Notes: generated by a model not told the origin, from the letters alone. DNA of 64,000 nt from Trujillonella endophytica (GCF_019799905.1 NZ_JABGCI010000011.1:99354-163353); one strand, 5' to 3'. Counted from the stretch's first letter, positions 34,486 through 44,942 are shown. Numbers and translations are program-made.

Positions 34486-34716
34486 GACGAGCGGAGGAGC
34501 GGCGCGCTTCACGCGGCGGCGCTGCCGCCAGCGGCCCATCGCGCGCCGGACCCCGGAGTTGTGGAGCGTGTCGACCTCGCCGGCCGTGGCCGTGTCGACG
34601 AACTCCGCGACCTCGCGGCGGGTGGTCGGCCGGCGCAGCGGCTCCTCCACGCGCTCCATCACCAGCAGGAAGGCGATGAGCAGCGGAGGGAACAAGATCA
34701 CGACCAGGGCGACCAC
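34483..34716 (-). CDS. Small single-helix membrane protein
   Basis: A 77-residue protein with one N-terminal helix (VALVVILFPPLLIAFLLVME), an acidic/basic middle (RPTTRREVAEFVDTATAGEV) and a strongly basic end (RWRQRRRVKRAAPP). It occupies the position of M. tuberculosis Rv3675, also a small membrane protein beside crp, though orientation differs. The ATG follows GGAGGAGG. Function unknown. Confidence 0.8.
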   Translation of the reverse strand: MVALVVILFPPLLIAFLLVMERVEEPLRRPTTRREVAEFVDTATAGEVDTLHNSGVRRAMGRWRQRRRVKRAAPPLV

Positions 34717-34868
34717 CGGTACCTCCTCCTCCGGTCTGCGGGGACGCCGGCGCAGGTCGCGCCCGGGGTCCCCGGCTACCCCCTGGGTCGGGCGTCCATG
34801 CCCGGGGCGGTGCCGCCGGCGATGGTCTCACGTCGGCGTCGTCGGTACCGCCGCCTACCCTCGATCGC

Positions 34869-35663
34869 GTGTCCTCGCCGGCCTACGCGCGCCCCGTCCC
34901 GCCCCGATCAGCGCCGGCTCGCCGCGCCGCCGCCCGCGGTGGTGCGCCGTTCGACCCCGACGAGACGCAGCTCGCCCGCACCCGGCGGGCCCGGCGGATG
35001 GCGCGCGAGCTGGCGGTGATCCACCCCGACGCCCACTGCGAGCTCGACTTCACCAACGCGTTCGAGCTCCTCGTCGCCACCGTCCTGTCCGCGCAGACCA
35101 CCGACAAGATGGTCAACAAGGTCACCCCGCGGCTGTTCGCCCGCTACCCGGACGCGGTGGCCCTGGCCGGCGCCGACCGCGCGGAGCTCGAGGAGATCCT
35201 CAAGCCGACCGGCTTCTTCCGTGCCAAGGCGAACTCGGCGCTGGGCCTGGCCCAGGCGCTGGTGGAGAGGTACGACGGCGAGGTGCCCGGCCGGATGGCC
35301 GACCTGGTCACGCTCCCCGGAGTGGGGCGCAAGACGGCGAACGTCGTCCTGGGCAACGCGTTCGACGTGCCGGGGCTGACCGTCGACACGCACTTCGGCC
35401 GGCTGGTGCGCCGCTTCGGGTGGACGGCGGAGGAGGACCCGGTGAAGGTCGAGGCCGAGATCGCCGAGCTCGTCCCCAAGCGCGAGTGGACCATGTTCAG
35501 CCACCGCGTGATCTTCCACGGCCGGCGGGTGTGCCACGCCAAGAAGGCCGCGTGCGGCGCCTGCGGGCTGGCCCGCTGGTGCCCGTCCTACGGCATCGGC
35601 CCGACCGACCCCGAGGTCGCGACGAAGCTGGTCAAGACCCCCGCCGCCTCGGACACCGAGTGA
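34869..35663 (+). CDS. nth: Endonuclease III
   Basis: Nth removes oxidised pyrimidines from DNA and nicks the abasic site. The 264-residue protein has the helix-hairpin-helix LVTLPGVGRKTANVVLG with catalytic Lys155, Asp173 in VDTHFGRLVRRFGW, and the 4Fe-4S cysteines 222, 229, 232 and 238 (C-x6-C-x2-C-x5-C). The N-terminal 30 residues are an Ala/Arg/Pro extension. The GTG at 34869 is preceded by TACCCT and 7 bases, the leaderless layout. It overlaps the thioredoxin-like gene by GTGA. Confidence 0.96.
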   Translation: MSSPAYARPVPPRSAPARRAAARGGAPFDPDETQLARTRRARRMARELAVIHPDAHCELDFTNAFELLVATVLSAQTTDKMVNKVTPRLFARYPDAVALAGADRAELEEILKPTGFFRAKANSALGLAQALVERYDGEVPGRMADLVTLPGVGRKTANVVLGNAFDVPGLTVDTHFGRLVRRFGWTAEEDPVKVEAEIAELVPKREWTMFSHRVIFHGRRVCHAKKAACGACGLARWCPSYGIGPTDPEVATKLVKTPAASDTE

Positions 35664-36238
35664 GGGCCGCCCTCGCCGCGACCGGGCTGGCGCTGGTGGC
35701 CGTCCTGTCCGGGTGCACCGCGGACGAGGGCCCGGACGACCCGCCCGGCCGGCTCACGGTGGAGACGGCCGACACCGGGATGGCTGCCTGCCCCGACCAG
35801 CCCGACGACCCCGCGGCCGACGGGGACCTCGACGGGATCAGCCTGTCGTGCTTCACCGGGGGCACGCTGGACCTCGGCCGCGCGCAGGGGACGCCGACCG
35901 TCCTCAACCTCTGGGCGAGCTGGTGCACCCCGTGCCGGGAGGAGCTGCCGCTGGTCCAGGAGCTGGCCGAGGTCGCCGGGAACCGCGTGCGGGTGCTCGG
36001 CGTCATCAGCCAGGACGGCGTGCCGCAGGCCTCGTCGTTCGCCGTCGACAGCGACGTCACGATGCCCGGGGCGTTCGACCGGGACGGCGAGGTGAGTGCG
36101 GCCCTCGGGCTGCGCAGCCTCCCGCACACCGTCTTCCTCGCCGCCGACGGCTCGGTCGCCTTCGTCAAGCAGGGGCCGGTCACGTCGGTGGACGAGCTGC
36201 GAGCGCTGGTCGCCGAGCACCTCGGGGTGCAGCTGTGA
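35660..36238 (+). CDS. TlpA-like thioredoxin-fold lipoprotein
   Basis: A 192-residue exported protein with lipobox LVAVLSGC (Cys about 19). The TlpA/ResA-like domain shows TVLNLWASWCTPCREELPLV with redox pair C-x-x-C, then DRDGEVSAALGLRSLPHTVF with the cis-Pro. It should reduce or isomerise disulfides outside the membrane. Counterpart of M. tuberculosis Rv3673c. GTG start in the nth stop, and stop overlapping the NUDIX start (GTGA), so nth, tlpA-like and nudix form one operon. Confidence 0.92.
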   Translation: MRAALAATGLALVAVLSGCTADEGPDDPPGRLTVETADTGMAACPDQPDDPAADGDLDGISLSCFTGGTLDLGRAQGTPTVLNLWASWCTPCREELPLVQELAEVAGNRVRVLGVISQDGVPQASSFAVDSDVTMPGAFDRDGEVSAALGLRSLPHTVFLAADGSVAFVKQGPVTSVDELRALVAEHLGVQL

Positions 36239-37005
36239 CCGTGCCCGACGGTGCCCGGGGCGACGGCGACCTGCCGGAGTTCCTCCAGCGGCTGATGGCC
36301 AACGCCGCGGAGCTCCCGCTGCGGCACCGCATGCACGAGCGCACGACGACCGCGCGCCGCTCCGCCGTCCTCATCCTGTTCGGCGAGGGCCCGCACGGGC
36401 CCGACGTGCTGCTCATCGAGAAGTCCGCGCACCTGCGCACCCACGCCGGCCAGCCGGCCTTCCCCGGCGGCGGCGCGGACCCGGGCGACGACTACCCGGT
36501 GGGCACGGCCCTGCGGGAGGCGCAGGAGGAGGCCGGGGTCGACCCCGCCGGTGTGCGGGTGCTGGGCACGCTGCCGGAGCTGTTCCTCGGCCCCTCGGAC
36601 AACCTCGTCGTCCCCGTGGTCGCGTGGTGGGAGAAGCCGTCGGAGGTCCTCGTCGGTGACCCGCAGGAGGTGGCCCGCGTCGCACGCGTGCCGCTGGCCG
36701 AGCTCGTCGACCCGGCCAACCGGTACCGGCTCAAGCACCCGGCGGGCTTCCTCGGCCCGGCCTTCGCCGTCGCCGACATGGAGGTCTGGGGGTTCACGGC
36801 CGGGGTGCTGGAGGCCGTCCTCGAGGCCGCCGGCCTGGCGCGGCCGTGGGACGCCACGGACGTCCGGCCGATCGACCCGGACAAGACCCGGCCCGGCGGG
36901 GTGCCCGGCTCGGTGGGCGCCGGCGGCACCGAGGACGCCGCCGCGCCGACGGTCGCCGATCACCAGCGGGGCGACGCCGCTGCGCGTACGGTTCCCGGGC
37001 GATGA
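36235..37005 (+). CDS. CoA pyrophosphatase-type NUDIX hydrolase
   Basis: A 256-residue protein of the NudL/CoAse group. The CoA-specific segment LIEKSAHLRTHAGQPAFPGG precedes the Nudix box GGADPGDDYPVGTALREAQE-EAGV, in which the first Glu of the G-x5-E consensus is Asp; the catalytic REx2EExG remains. Likely hydrolyses CoA to phosphopantetheine and 3',5'-ADP. Counterpart of Rv3672c. A polar C-terminal tail of about 35 residues is extra. Start GTG 36235 (a second in-frame GTG lies at 36241). It overlaps the cupredoxin gene by ATGA. Confidence 0.9.
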   Translation: MTVPDGARGDGDLPEFLQRLMANAAELPLRHRMHERTTTARRSAVLILFGEGPHGPDVLLIEKSAHLRTHAGQPAFPGGGADPGDDYPVGTALREAQEEAGVDPAGVRVLGTLPELFLGPSDNLVVPVVAWWEKPSEVLVGDPQEVARVARVPLAELVDPANRYRLKHPAGFLGPAFAVADMEVWGFTAGVLEAVLEAAGLARPWDATDVRPIDPDKTRPGGVPGSVGAGGTEDAAAPTVADHQRGDAAARTVPGR

Positions 37006-37484
37006 GAAGGACCTCCTCGACCCCCACCACGCGCAGGCTCGCGGCGGGTCCCGGCACCAGGGCCGCCGCGATCGCCGCCGCGCTGGTCCTCCTGGCGGGC
37101 TGCGGTGGGGACGACGGCGGCAGCGGGCGCGGCGCGGACCCGTCGGCGAGCGATCCGGCCCTCGGCACGGTGACCACGGCGCCCGACGGCGTCCAGGAGG
37201 TCACCATCGAGACGCCCGACGACTACGTCTTCGAGCCCGACTCCTTCACGGTGGCGCCCGGCCGGGTGCGGCTCACGGTGCGCAACTCCGCCGAGCAGAT
37301 GGTGCACAACTTCCGGTTCACCCCGGACACCGGGCCGGCGGCGATCGAGGAGGACATCCCGCTGCTGCAGCCGGGGGAGAGCGACACCATCGAGTTCGAG
37401 GTCGGGCCGGTGGGCGACTACCCCTTCGACTGCAGCTTCCACCTGCAGCTGGGGCAGGTCGGCACGATGACGGTCGCGGGGTGA
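37002..37484 (+). CDS. Cupredoxin-like lipoprotein
   Basis: A 160-residue lipoprotein with lipobox ALVLLAGC and a cupredoxin domain. Probable type-1 copper ligands are His in QMVHNFRFTPD, Cys and His in PFDCSFHLQLGQ, and Met in VGTMTVAG. The pattern resembles plastocyanin/nitrosocyanin-like proteins that carry electrons or bind copper at the cell surface. This gene is not in the M. tuberculosis version of the block, so it is a local insertion. It is coupled to the NUDIX gene (ATGA), with marP 9 bases after. Confidence 0.85.
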   Translation: MRRTSSTPTTRRLAAGPGTRAAAIAAALVLLAGCGGDDGGSGRGADPSASDPALGTVTTAPDGVQEVTIETPDDYVFEPDSFTVAPGRVRLTVRNSAEQMVHNFRFTPDTGPAAIEEDIPLLQPGESDTIEFEVGPVGDYPFDCSFHLQLGQVGTMTVAG

Positions 37485-37493
37485 CCTGAGCCC

Positions 37494-38675
37494 GTGTCCG
37501 TCGTCGACGTCGTCGTCATCGTGCTGGCGCTGGCCTTCGCGCTGTCGGGGTTCCGGCAGGGGCTGCTGGTCTCCGCGGCGTCGTTCCTGGGCTTCTTCGG
37601 CGGCGCCGTCGTCGGCGCGCAGCTGTCCGGGGCCGTGGCCGACAGCGTCGACGCCTCCCCGGTGACGCGGGTGTTCGCCGCGCTGGTCGTCGTCCTCGCC
37701 GGCGCGCTGCTGGGGCAGCTGCTGGCCGGCGCCATCGGGCGGGCGGTGCGCAGCCGCGTCACGTGGGAGCCGGCCAAGGTCGTCGACTCCGTGGCCGGCG
37801 CGGCCCTGTCGGCGGTCGCCGTGCTGCTGGTGGCGTGGATGGTGGCCACCCCGCTGGCCACCGCACCGTTCCCCGAGGTGGCCAGCCAGGTGCGCCAGTC
37901 GGCGCTGGTGCGCGCCGTCGACGCGAGCGTCCCGGACAGCGTGCGGGCGGTGTACGACCAGCTCCGGGTGGCCATCGAGCGGCGCGGGCTGCCCGACGTC
38001 CTCGACCCGCTGACGCCCACCGAGGTGCGCGACGTCCCGGCGCCGGACCCGGCGCTGCGGGACAGCCCGGTGGTCGCGAGCGTGCAGGGTTCGGTGGTGC
38101 AGATCCGCGGGGTGGCCTCGTCGTGCTCCCGCCAGATCGACGGGTCGGGCTTCGTCTACGCGCCCGGGCGGGTGATGACCAACGCGCACGTGCTGGCCGG
38201 CGTCACCGACCCCGTCATCACCGCCGAGGGCGAGGAGTACGAGGCGACGACGGTGTTCGTGGACGCGGAGGTCGACGTCGCCGTCCTCGCGGTGCCGGAC
38301 CTCCCGCAGGTCGCCCTGGCCTGGGCCCCGGAACCGGTCGACTTCGGCGCCGACGCGATCATCATGGGCTACCCGGGCGGGGGTGGGCTGTTCGTCGGGC
38401 CGGCGCGGATCCGCGACCGCGGCGACATCAGCGGCCCGGACTTCCGCGACCAGCAGACCGTCCAGCGCGACGTCTACTCCCTCTACGGCGAGGTCCGGGC
38501 GGGCAACTCCGGCGGACCGCTGTTCGACAGCAGCGGGAGGGTGCTCGGCGTGGTCTTCGCCTCGGCCATCACCGACCCGACCACCGGCTACGCCCTCACC
38601 GCCCCGCAGGTGTCGGAGGCCGCCCGCGTCGGGGAGACCGCGACCGCCCCGGTCGACACCGGCCCCTGCGAATGA
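37494..38675 (+). CDS. marP: MarP-like membrane serine protease
   Basis: A 393-residue protein with four N-terminal helices in a CvpA/colicin V-like domain (about 1-120), followed by an external trypsin-like domain. The triad is His232 (MTNAHVLAG), Asp261 (AEVDVAVL) and Ser339 (RAGNSGGPLF). Cys211 and Cys392 match the disulfide that controls MarP in M. tuberculosis (Rv3671c), where the protease is needed for acid resistance and cell-wall hydrolase processing. Start GTG at 37494. It ends at a post-stop hairpin element. Confidence 0.93.
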   Translation: MSVVDVVVIVLALAFALSGFRQGLLVSAASFLGFFGGAVVGAQLSGAVADSVDASPVTRVFAALVVVLAGALLGQLLAGAIGRAVRSRVTWEPAKVVDSVAGAALSAVAVLLVAWMVATPLATAPFPEVASQVRQSALVRAVDASVPDSVRAVYDQLRVAIERRGLPDVLDPLTPTEVRDVPAPDPALRDSPVVASVQGSVVQIRGVASSCSRQIDGSGFVYAPGRVMTNAHVLAGVTDPVITAEGEEYEATTVFVDAEVDVAVLAVPDLPQVALAWAPEPVDFGADAIIMGYPGGGGLFVGPARIRDRGDISGPDFRDQQTVQRDVYSLYGEVRAGNSGGPLFDSSGRVLGVVFASAITDPTTGYALTAPQVSEAARVGETATAPVDTGPCE

Positions 38676-38731
38676 AGGACCCCGTCCTCCTCGTCCTTCG
38701 CTCCGCTCAGGACGAGCCTCTGGACGGGGCC
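38673..38731 (+). repeat. Post-stop nested hairpin element, copy 5 (after marP)
   Basis: It begins with the marP stop: TGAAGGACCCCGTCC, inner CTCGTCC / GGACGAG stem, then GGACGGGGCC. The outer arms CCCCGTCC / GGACGGGG are perfect. It is in sense orientation to marP on the plus strand; the other four copies follow minus-strand genes. Confidence 0.8.
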
Positions 38732-38759
38732 GGTCCGACAAGTCGCCACGGGCGGCCGG

Positions 38760-39686
38760 TCACCTGGCCCAGGCGGTGAGGGCCTCGGCCACGACCTCGG
38801 GGACCTCCTCCTGCGGGAAGTGGCCGATCCCCGGCAGGGTGCGGAACTCGTGCGCGGCCGCGACGTAGCGACCCGAGCCGGCCGCCGTCGCGGGCAGCAC
38901 GCAGGTGTCCGCCGAGCCGTGCAGCTGCAGCGTCGGCGCCGTGATCGGGGCGGACATGCGCCGGGCGAACCGAAGGCCGTCCGGACGCAGCTGCGACCGG
39001 CCGGCCCACCGGAAGTACTCCATCGAGCCGTAGGCGGCCTGCGGGATGCGCGCCGCGGCCCGGTACCGGTCGACCGCCTCGGCGAAGTCGGGGGAGTGCT
39101 GCCACTCCGGGCCCGACCAGCGGCGCAGCAGGTCGGCGACCGGGTCGTCGTCGTCGCGGGTGAGCCGCCGCTCGGGCAGCCGCGGCAGCTGCGCGCCCAG
39201 GAAGTAGCGGAACGCCCGCCGCTGCGCCGGGTCGGCCATCCCCGCGCGCAGCCGCCGCGGATGGGCCATGGAGAGGACGACGAGGCGGCGGACGCTGCGC
39301 GGGTGCAGCACCGCCATCGTCCAGGCGACGAGAGCGCCCCAGTCGTGGCCCACCAGCACCGCCTCGCGCTCGCCCAGCGCCCGGATCAGCGCGGCGACGT
39401 CGGCGGCCGCCGTGGGCAGGTCGTAGCCCCGCGGCGGCTTGTCGCTGGCCCCGTAGCCGCGCAGGTCCGGCGCGACGGCGTGGAAGCCGGCCGCCGCGAG
39501 CGCGGGCAGCTGGCCGCGCCAGGTCCACCAGAACTGCGGGAAGCCGTGCAGGAGCACCACCAGCGGCCCCTCGCCGGCCTCGGCGACGTGCAGCTGGACG
39601 CCGTTCGCCGACAGGTCGCGGTGCGACCAGGGGCCCGGCAGCAGGACGCTGGTGGCGTCGGGCGGCTCCGCGGCGGGAGTCGTCAC
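38760..39686 (-). CDS. Alpha/beta hydrolase, epoxide hydrolase (EphE)-like
   Basis: A 308-residue alpha/beta hydrolase. The oxyanion motif is LLHGFPQFWWTWRGQLPALA (H-G-x-P), the nucleophile Asp lies in LVGHDWGALVAW and the His in LPGIGHFPQEEVPE. The cap domain has Tyr residues (YGSMEYFRW) that could polarise an epoxide. M. tuberculosis has ephE (Rv3670) at this place. The nucleophile being Asp favours epoxide hydrolase or haloalkane dehalogenase over esterase. It stands 10 bases after the holin-like gene on the same strand. Confidence 0.9.
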   Translation of the reverse strand: MTTPAAEPPDATSVLLPGPWSHRDLSANGVQLHVAEAGEGPLVVLLHGFPQFWWTWRGQLPALAAAGFHAVAPDLRGYGASDKPPRGYDLPTAAADVAALIRALGEREAVLVGHDWGALVAWTMAVLHPRSVRRLVVLSMAHPRRLRAGMADPAQRRAFRYFLGAQLPRLPERRLTRDDDDPVADLLRRWSGPEWQHSPDFAEAVDRYRAAARIPQAAYGSMEYFRWAGRSQLRPDGLRFARRMSAPITAPTLQLHGSADTCVLPATAAGSGRYVAAAHEFRTLPGIGHFPQEEVPEVVAEALTAWAR

Positions 39687-39696
39687 CGGCCGCGGG

Positions 39697-40188
39697 TCAG
39701 ACCAGGTAGGTGTCGGGGTCGCGGCGCGTGACCTGCCCGCCGGGGGCGATGGTCGGCAGGTCGCGGCGGCGCTGGCCGGGGGCCTCGCGGTGCATGACCT
39801 CCGGCAGCTCCTTGAGCGACTCCATGGTCCGCTCCGGCTTGTCGATCTTCTTCATCATCCTGAGGCCGATCAGCCCGGCCAGGCCGGCCAGCAGCGCGAG
39901 GAAGACCGTGACGATCAGGTAGGACAGCCAGCGGGGCAGGCCCTCGGCGATCGCCTCGGCGATGGCGACGAACAGGTAGATGCCCGCGAAGGCCAGCAGC
40001 ACGCCGGCGGCCGCGAAGAGCGCGACGCTCACCCCGGCCTTCTTCGCCGACTTCCCGATCTCGGCCTTGGCCAGCTCGATCTCGCTGCGGACGAGCGTGG
40101 AGACGTCGGCCATCGCGCTCTGCACGAGGCTGCCGATCGAGGGCTCCTCGGCGCCGGCGGGCGGGGTCGTGGATGCGCTGTGGGCCAC
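39697..40188 (-). CDS. Phage holin-family (DUF1469) membrane protein
   Basis: A 163-residue protein with a charged N-terminal helix (SLVQSAMADVSTLVRSEIEL, then AKAEIGKSAKKAG) followed by two membrane helices (about 55-80 and 90-115) and a basic, unstructured tail. This is the Actinobacterial holin superfamily III layout; despite the name these are chromosomal, non-phage proteins, as in M. tuberculosis Rv3669. Start GTG 40188 after GAGGAG. Function unknown, possibly membrane organisation. Confidence 0.87.
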   Translation of the reverse strand: MAHSASTTPPAGAEEPSIGSLVQSAMADVSTLVRSEIELAKAEIGKSAKKAGVSVALFAAAGVLLAFAGIYLFVAIAEAIAEGLPRWLSYLIVTVFLALLAGLAGLIGLRMMKKIDKPERTMESLKELPEVMHREAPGQRRRDLPTIAPGGQVTRRDPDTYLV

Positions 40189-40272
40189 GAGTGGCTCCTC
40201 CTCGGTCGGGCGGCGGCCCGCTGGCCACCACGTGCTTTCCCCATGATCGTGCCGGATGGTCGCCGTCCGCGC

Positions 40273-40312
40273 GTCCCGGTGTCCCCCGACCAGGGTGGGG
40301 GGACACCGGGAC
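40273..40312. terminator. Terminator hairpin downstream of acs
   Basis: A perfect 15-bp stem (GTCCCGGTGTCCCCC / GGGGGACACCGGGAC) with a 10-base loop lies beyond the post-stop element of acs, giving two strong structures in series before the next gene. Confidence 0.75.
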
Positions 40313-40324
40313 CCGATCCATCTC

Positions 40325-40382
40325 GGCCCCCTGCACGGTCCCGCCGCGAGCTCGCGAGTGGCGGGGCGCAGGGGGTCCCTGC

Positions 40383-40385
<3 letters not shown>
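40325..40385 (-). repeat. Post-stop nested hairpin element, copy 3 (after acs)
   Basis: On the minus strand: TGAGCAGGGACCCCCTGC, inner CACTCGCGAGCTCGCGG, then GCAGGGGGCC. The outer arms CCCCCTGC / GCAGGGGG are perfect and differ from copy 1 (CCCCTCCGC / GCGGAGGGG) by compensating changes. The TGA is the acs stop. Confidence 0.78.
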
Positions 40386-42332
<1,947 letters not shown>

Positions 42333-42433
42333 CGATCCCTCCAGTCCCCTCGGCGCACGTGCTCTGGAGCACACCGTAGGACCCGGAGGCCTCCGCTGCG
42401 ACGGTGCCGGAGTGGGCCGGTCAGACTGGACCG

Positions 42434-43144
42434 GTGACGCAGGGCGGGCAGGCGGCGGTGGCCGCACGCGTGCCCGGCGCCGGAGCGCTCGGGCTGCTCG
42501 CGCCGCCGGTCGGCACCGTCGTCCCGGGGCCGCTGCTCGCCGACGCGGGGTGGACGGCGGAGCGGGTCGCGGAGCTCGGCCGCCGGTACCGCAGCGCCGA
42601 CCGGCGGGTGCTGGCGACGGTGTGGTGGTACTCGCTGTCCGCCGTCCTCGTGACCCCGCCGCTGGCGGGGCTGGCGACCGGTGTGCCGCTGTCGGCCCGG
42701 CTGCCCGACCTCTCGGTCACCCTCCTCACCGGCGGCACCCCGGTGGCCGCGGTGTCGAGCGCCCCGTGGGACGACGTGGCCGGCGAGCTGCGCGAGACGC
42801 TGGCCTCGGTCATCGGCGCCGTCGCCGCGGCCGGGGAGGTGCGGCCGGCGCCGCTGTGGGCCGTCGCCACCGACTCGATCGCCAACCGGCTGCTGGCGCT
42901 GGGCCGGGCGCTGGGGGACGTCGGTGCCGTGACCGCGCTGGCCGGTCCGGTGGCGGCGGCCGTCGGGGCGCCGCTGCCCGCGCCCCGCTACGTCGACGTC
43001 GGTCCGCGGTCGGTGCGCTTCACCCGGCGGGCCTCGTGCTGCCAGCTCTACCGGCTGCCCGGCGAGGCGCTGTGCACCTCGTGCCCGCGGCGGACCCCGT
43101 TCGAGCGCCAGGTGCTCCTCGAGGACACCGCCGAGCGCTCCTGA
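42434..43144 (+). CDS. FhuF-like (2Fe-2S)-binding protein
   Basis: A 236-residue protein with a C-terminal 2Fe-2S site of the FhuF type: RASCCQLYRLPGEALCTSCP, spaced C-C-x10-C-x2-C. The rest has LSARLPDLSVTLLTGG and PLWAVATDSIANRLLALG, matching siderophore-reductase-like proteins. FhuF proteins reduce ferric iron from siderophores in the cytoplasm; no siderophore genes lie nearby. GTG start at 42434. Its stop lies in the stem of the hairpin shared with the convergent QueA-like gene. Confidence 0.82.
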   Translation: MTQGGQAAVAARVPGAGALGLLAPPVGTVVPGPLLADAGWTAERVAELGRRYRSADRRVLATVWWYSLSAVLVTPPLAGLATGVPLSARLPDLSVTLLTGGTPVAAVSSAPWDDVAGELRETLASVIGAVAAAGEVRPAPLWAVATDSIANRLLALGRALGDVGAVTALAGPVAAAVGAPLPAPRYVDVGPRSVRFTRRASCCQLYRLPGEALCTSCPRRTPFERQVLLEDTAERS

Positions 43145-43191
43145 GTGGAGTGCCGCAGTGCATGAGACCTGCACTGCGGCACTCCACTCAG
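43141..43191. terminator. Bidirectional 22-bp terminator holding both stop codons
   Basis: Perfect 22-base arms (43141-43162 and 43170-43191, starting CTGAGTGGAGTGCCGC) enclose loop TGAGACC. The TGA of the FhuF-like gene (43142-43144) pairs with the reverse complement of the QueA-like TGA (43188-43190). Confidence 0.85.
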
Positions 43192-44216
43192 GGCAGGAAC
43201 AGCATCGAGTCGCCGTACTCGTGCCACAGGTACCGCTCGGCGACCGCCGCGTCGTAGGCCCGCTCGACCAGCTCCGGGCCGGCGACCGCCTCGAGCAGCC
43301 GCAGGTGCGAGGCCTCGGGGGCGTGCAGCCCGGTGACCAGCCCGCCCACGGCGCGGGCGGGCCGCTCCGGACCGAGCACCAGGTCGGTCCAGCCGGCGGC
43401 GGGGCGGACCAGGCCGTCGGCGCCGGTCGCCGACTCCAGCGCCCGGGTGACGGTCGTGCCCACCGCGACCACCCGGCCGCCGGCCCGCCGCGTGGCCGTG
43501 ACCAGCCGCGCGGTGACCCCCGGGACGACGAACCGCTCCGGCGCGGGCGGCTCGTGCAGCTCCGGGCTCGACACCCCGGCGTGCAGGACGAGGGGGACGA
43601 CCGGCACGCCGCGCGCCATCAGGCGCACCAGCAGCCGGTCGGTGAACGGCCGGCCGGCGCTGGCGTTCTCGGCGCTGCCGGGCTCGGTGGCGTAGACGTT
43701 CTGCGTGTCACCGAGGGTCACCCTGCCGCGCAGGTAGCCGTAGGTGATCGGCCGCCCGTGGGCGGTCAGCACGGCGCGGGCACTGGCCGGCGGCTCGGGG
43801 CGGGCCCGCCACAGCCTGGAGCCGCGCCCGGGATGCGGGTGGCCGGCCAGCAGGCGCAGCGTGCCGCCGCCGGGCAGCTCCACGGTGCTGCCCGGCTCGG
43901 CCCCGAGGTCGGGACCGTCGTTGGCGGGCCGGCGCAGCTCCACCACCCAGTCGCCGTCGTCGAGCGTCGTGGAGACGTGCAGCGGCACGGGGACGCCGTC
44001 CCGCCGGCGGACGTCGAGCCGCGCGGGCAGCGTCGCGGAGGTGTTGACCACCAGCAGGTCGCCGGGCTCCAGCAGGTCGGGCAGGTCGTGGAAGTGGTGG
44101 TGGGCGACGCCGTCGGGCCGGACGGCCATCAACCGCACGCCGTCCCGGGCGAGGCCGCGGCGCTCCGGTGGCGCGGTCGCCTCGCTCTCGGGCGGCAGCG
44201 TGAACGTCGAGGTCAC
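43188..44216 (-). CDS. QueA-like S-adenosylmethionine:tRNA ribosyltransferase-isomerase family protein
   Basis: A 342-residue protein of the QueA family. Family marks are LEPGDLLVVNTSATLPARLD, RPITYGYLRGRVTLGDTQNV YATEPGSAENASAGRPFT (two blocks), GVPVVPLVLHAG, VVAVGTTVTRALES and ASHLRLLEAVAG. True QueA adds the cyclopentene ring of queuosine using AdoMet. Actinobacteria generally lack the full queuosine pathway and none of its genes lie here, so the substrate may differ. It overlaps the SDR gene by GTGA, and the pair faces soxR across a SoxR box. Confidence 0.85.
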   Translation of the reverse strand: MTSTFTLPPESEATAPPERRGLARDGVRLMAVRPDGVAHHHFHDLPDLLEPGDLLVVNTSATLPARLDVRRRDGVPVPLHVSTTLDDGDWVVELRRPANDGPDLGAEPGSTVELPGGGTLRLLAGHPHPGRGSRLWRARPEPPASARAVLTAHGRPITYGYLRGRVTLGDTQNVYATEPGSAENASAGRPFTDRLLVRLMARGVPVVPLVLHAGVSSPELHEPPAPERFVVPGVTARLVTATRRAGGRVVAVGTTVTRALESATGADGLVRPAAGWTDLVLGPERPARAVGGLVTGLHAPEASHLRLLEAVAGPELVERAYDAAVAERYLWHEYGDSMLFLP

Positions 44217-44908
44217 CGGGCCACCGCCACGAGGTCGGCGGCGCGGTAGCGGCCGGACGGGACGTCGTCCTCCAGCAGCCGGAGCAGGGCCGGTACCACG
44301 GCCTCCGCCGGTGGCCGGTCGCCGATGTCCTCGCCCGGGAAGGCGGCCTGGTGCATGTCGGTGCGCATGTCGCCCGGGTCGACGGCGTACACCCGCAGCC
44401 CCGGCTCCTCCTCGGCGAGGACGGCGGTCAGCCGGTCCAGCGCGGCCTTGCTGGCGCCGTAGCCGCCCCAGCCGGGATGGGCCTCCACGGCGGCGTCGCT
44501 GCTGACGTCGAGCACGCGGCCGCCGGCGGCACGCAGGGCGGGCAGCACGGCCTGCACGAGGGCCAGCGGGGCGACGGTGTTGACCGTGAGCACCCGCTCC
44601 AGTGCTTCCGGGGGCAGGTCGGCGAGGCGGGGGAGCGGGCTGGGGCCGAGCTCGCTGGCGTTGTTGACCAGCGCGTCGAGCCGGGCCGGCACGGCGGCGG
44701 CGAGCGCGGCCCGGTGCGCCGGGTCGGCGACGTCGCCGGGTACGGCGGTGACCAGGTCGGGGCGCGGCAGGGCAGCGACGGCGGCGGCGAGCCGGGCGGG
44801 GTCCCGGCCGTCGACGACGAGGTGCCAGCCGCGGTCGTTGAGGACGGTGGCGAGGGCGTGGCCGAGGCCGCGCGAGGCGCCGGTGACGAGAGCGGTGCGG
44901 ATCTCCAT
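44213..44908 (-). CDS. Short-chain dehydrogenase/reductase
   Basis: A 231-residue SDR. The NAD(P)-binding motif is ALVTGASRGLGHALATVL (T-G-x3-G-x-G), with LVNNASELGPSP and the catalytic YGASKAALDRL (Y-x3-K), preceded by the Ser in VLDVSSDAAVE. Substrate unknown. First gene of a two-gene operon with the QueA-like gene, starting 16 bases from a SoxR box, so its expression may respond to redox-cycling compounds. Confidence 0.92.
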   Translation of the reverse strand: MEIRTALVTGASRGLGHALATVLNDRGWHLVVDGRDPARLAAAVAALPRPDLVTAVPGDVADPAHRAALAAAVPARLDALVNNASELGPSPLPRLADLPPEALERVLTVNTVAPLALVQAVLPALRAAGGRVLDVSSDAAVEAHPGWGGYGASKAALDRLTAVLAEEEPGLRVYAVDPGDMRTDMHQAAFPGEDIGDRPPAEAVVPALLRLLEDDVPSGRYRAADLVAVAR

Positions 44909-44924
44909 GCGGCGTACCGTCTTG

Positions 44925-44942
44925 CCTCAAGTCCACTTCAGG
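44925..44942. promoter_or_regulatory. soxR: SoxR operator (SoxR box)
   Basis: CCTCAAGTCCACTTCAGG matches the SoxR consensus CCTCAAGTTAACTTGAGG, with 15 of its 18 positions and one mismatch in the dyad arms. It lies between the divergent SDR and soxR starts. On the minus strand a TTGACC -35 overlaps its end, giving the long-spacer promoter typical of MerR-type control. Confidence 0.75.

Noticed and set aside
39697..40188. Prophage remnant because of the holin name
   Set aside because: It is an Actinobacterial holin III family membrane protein at a conserved chromosomal position, with no phage genes near.
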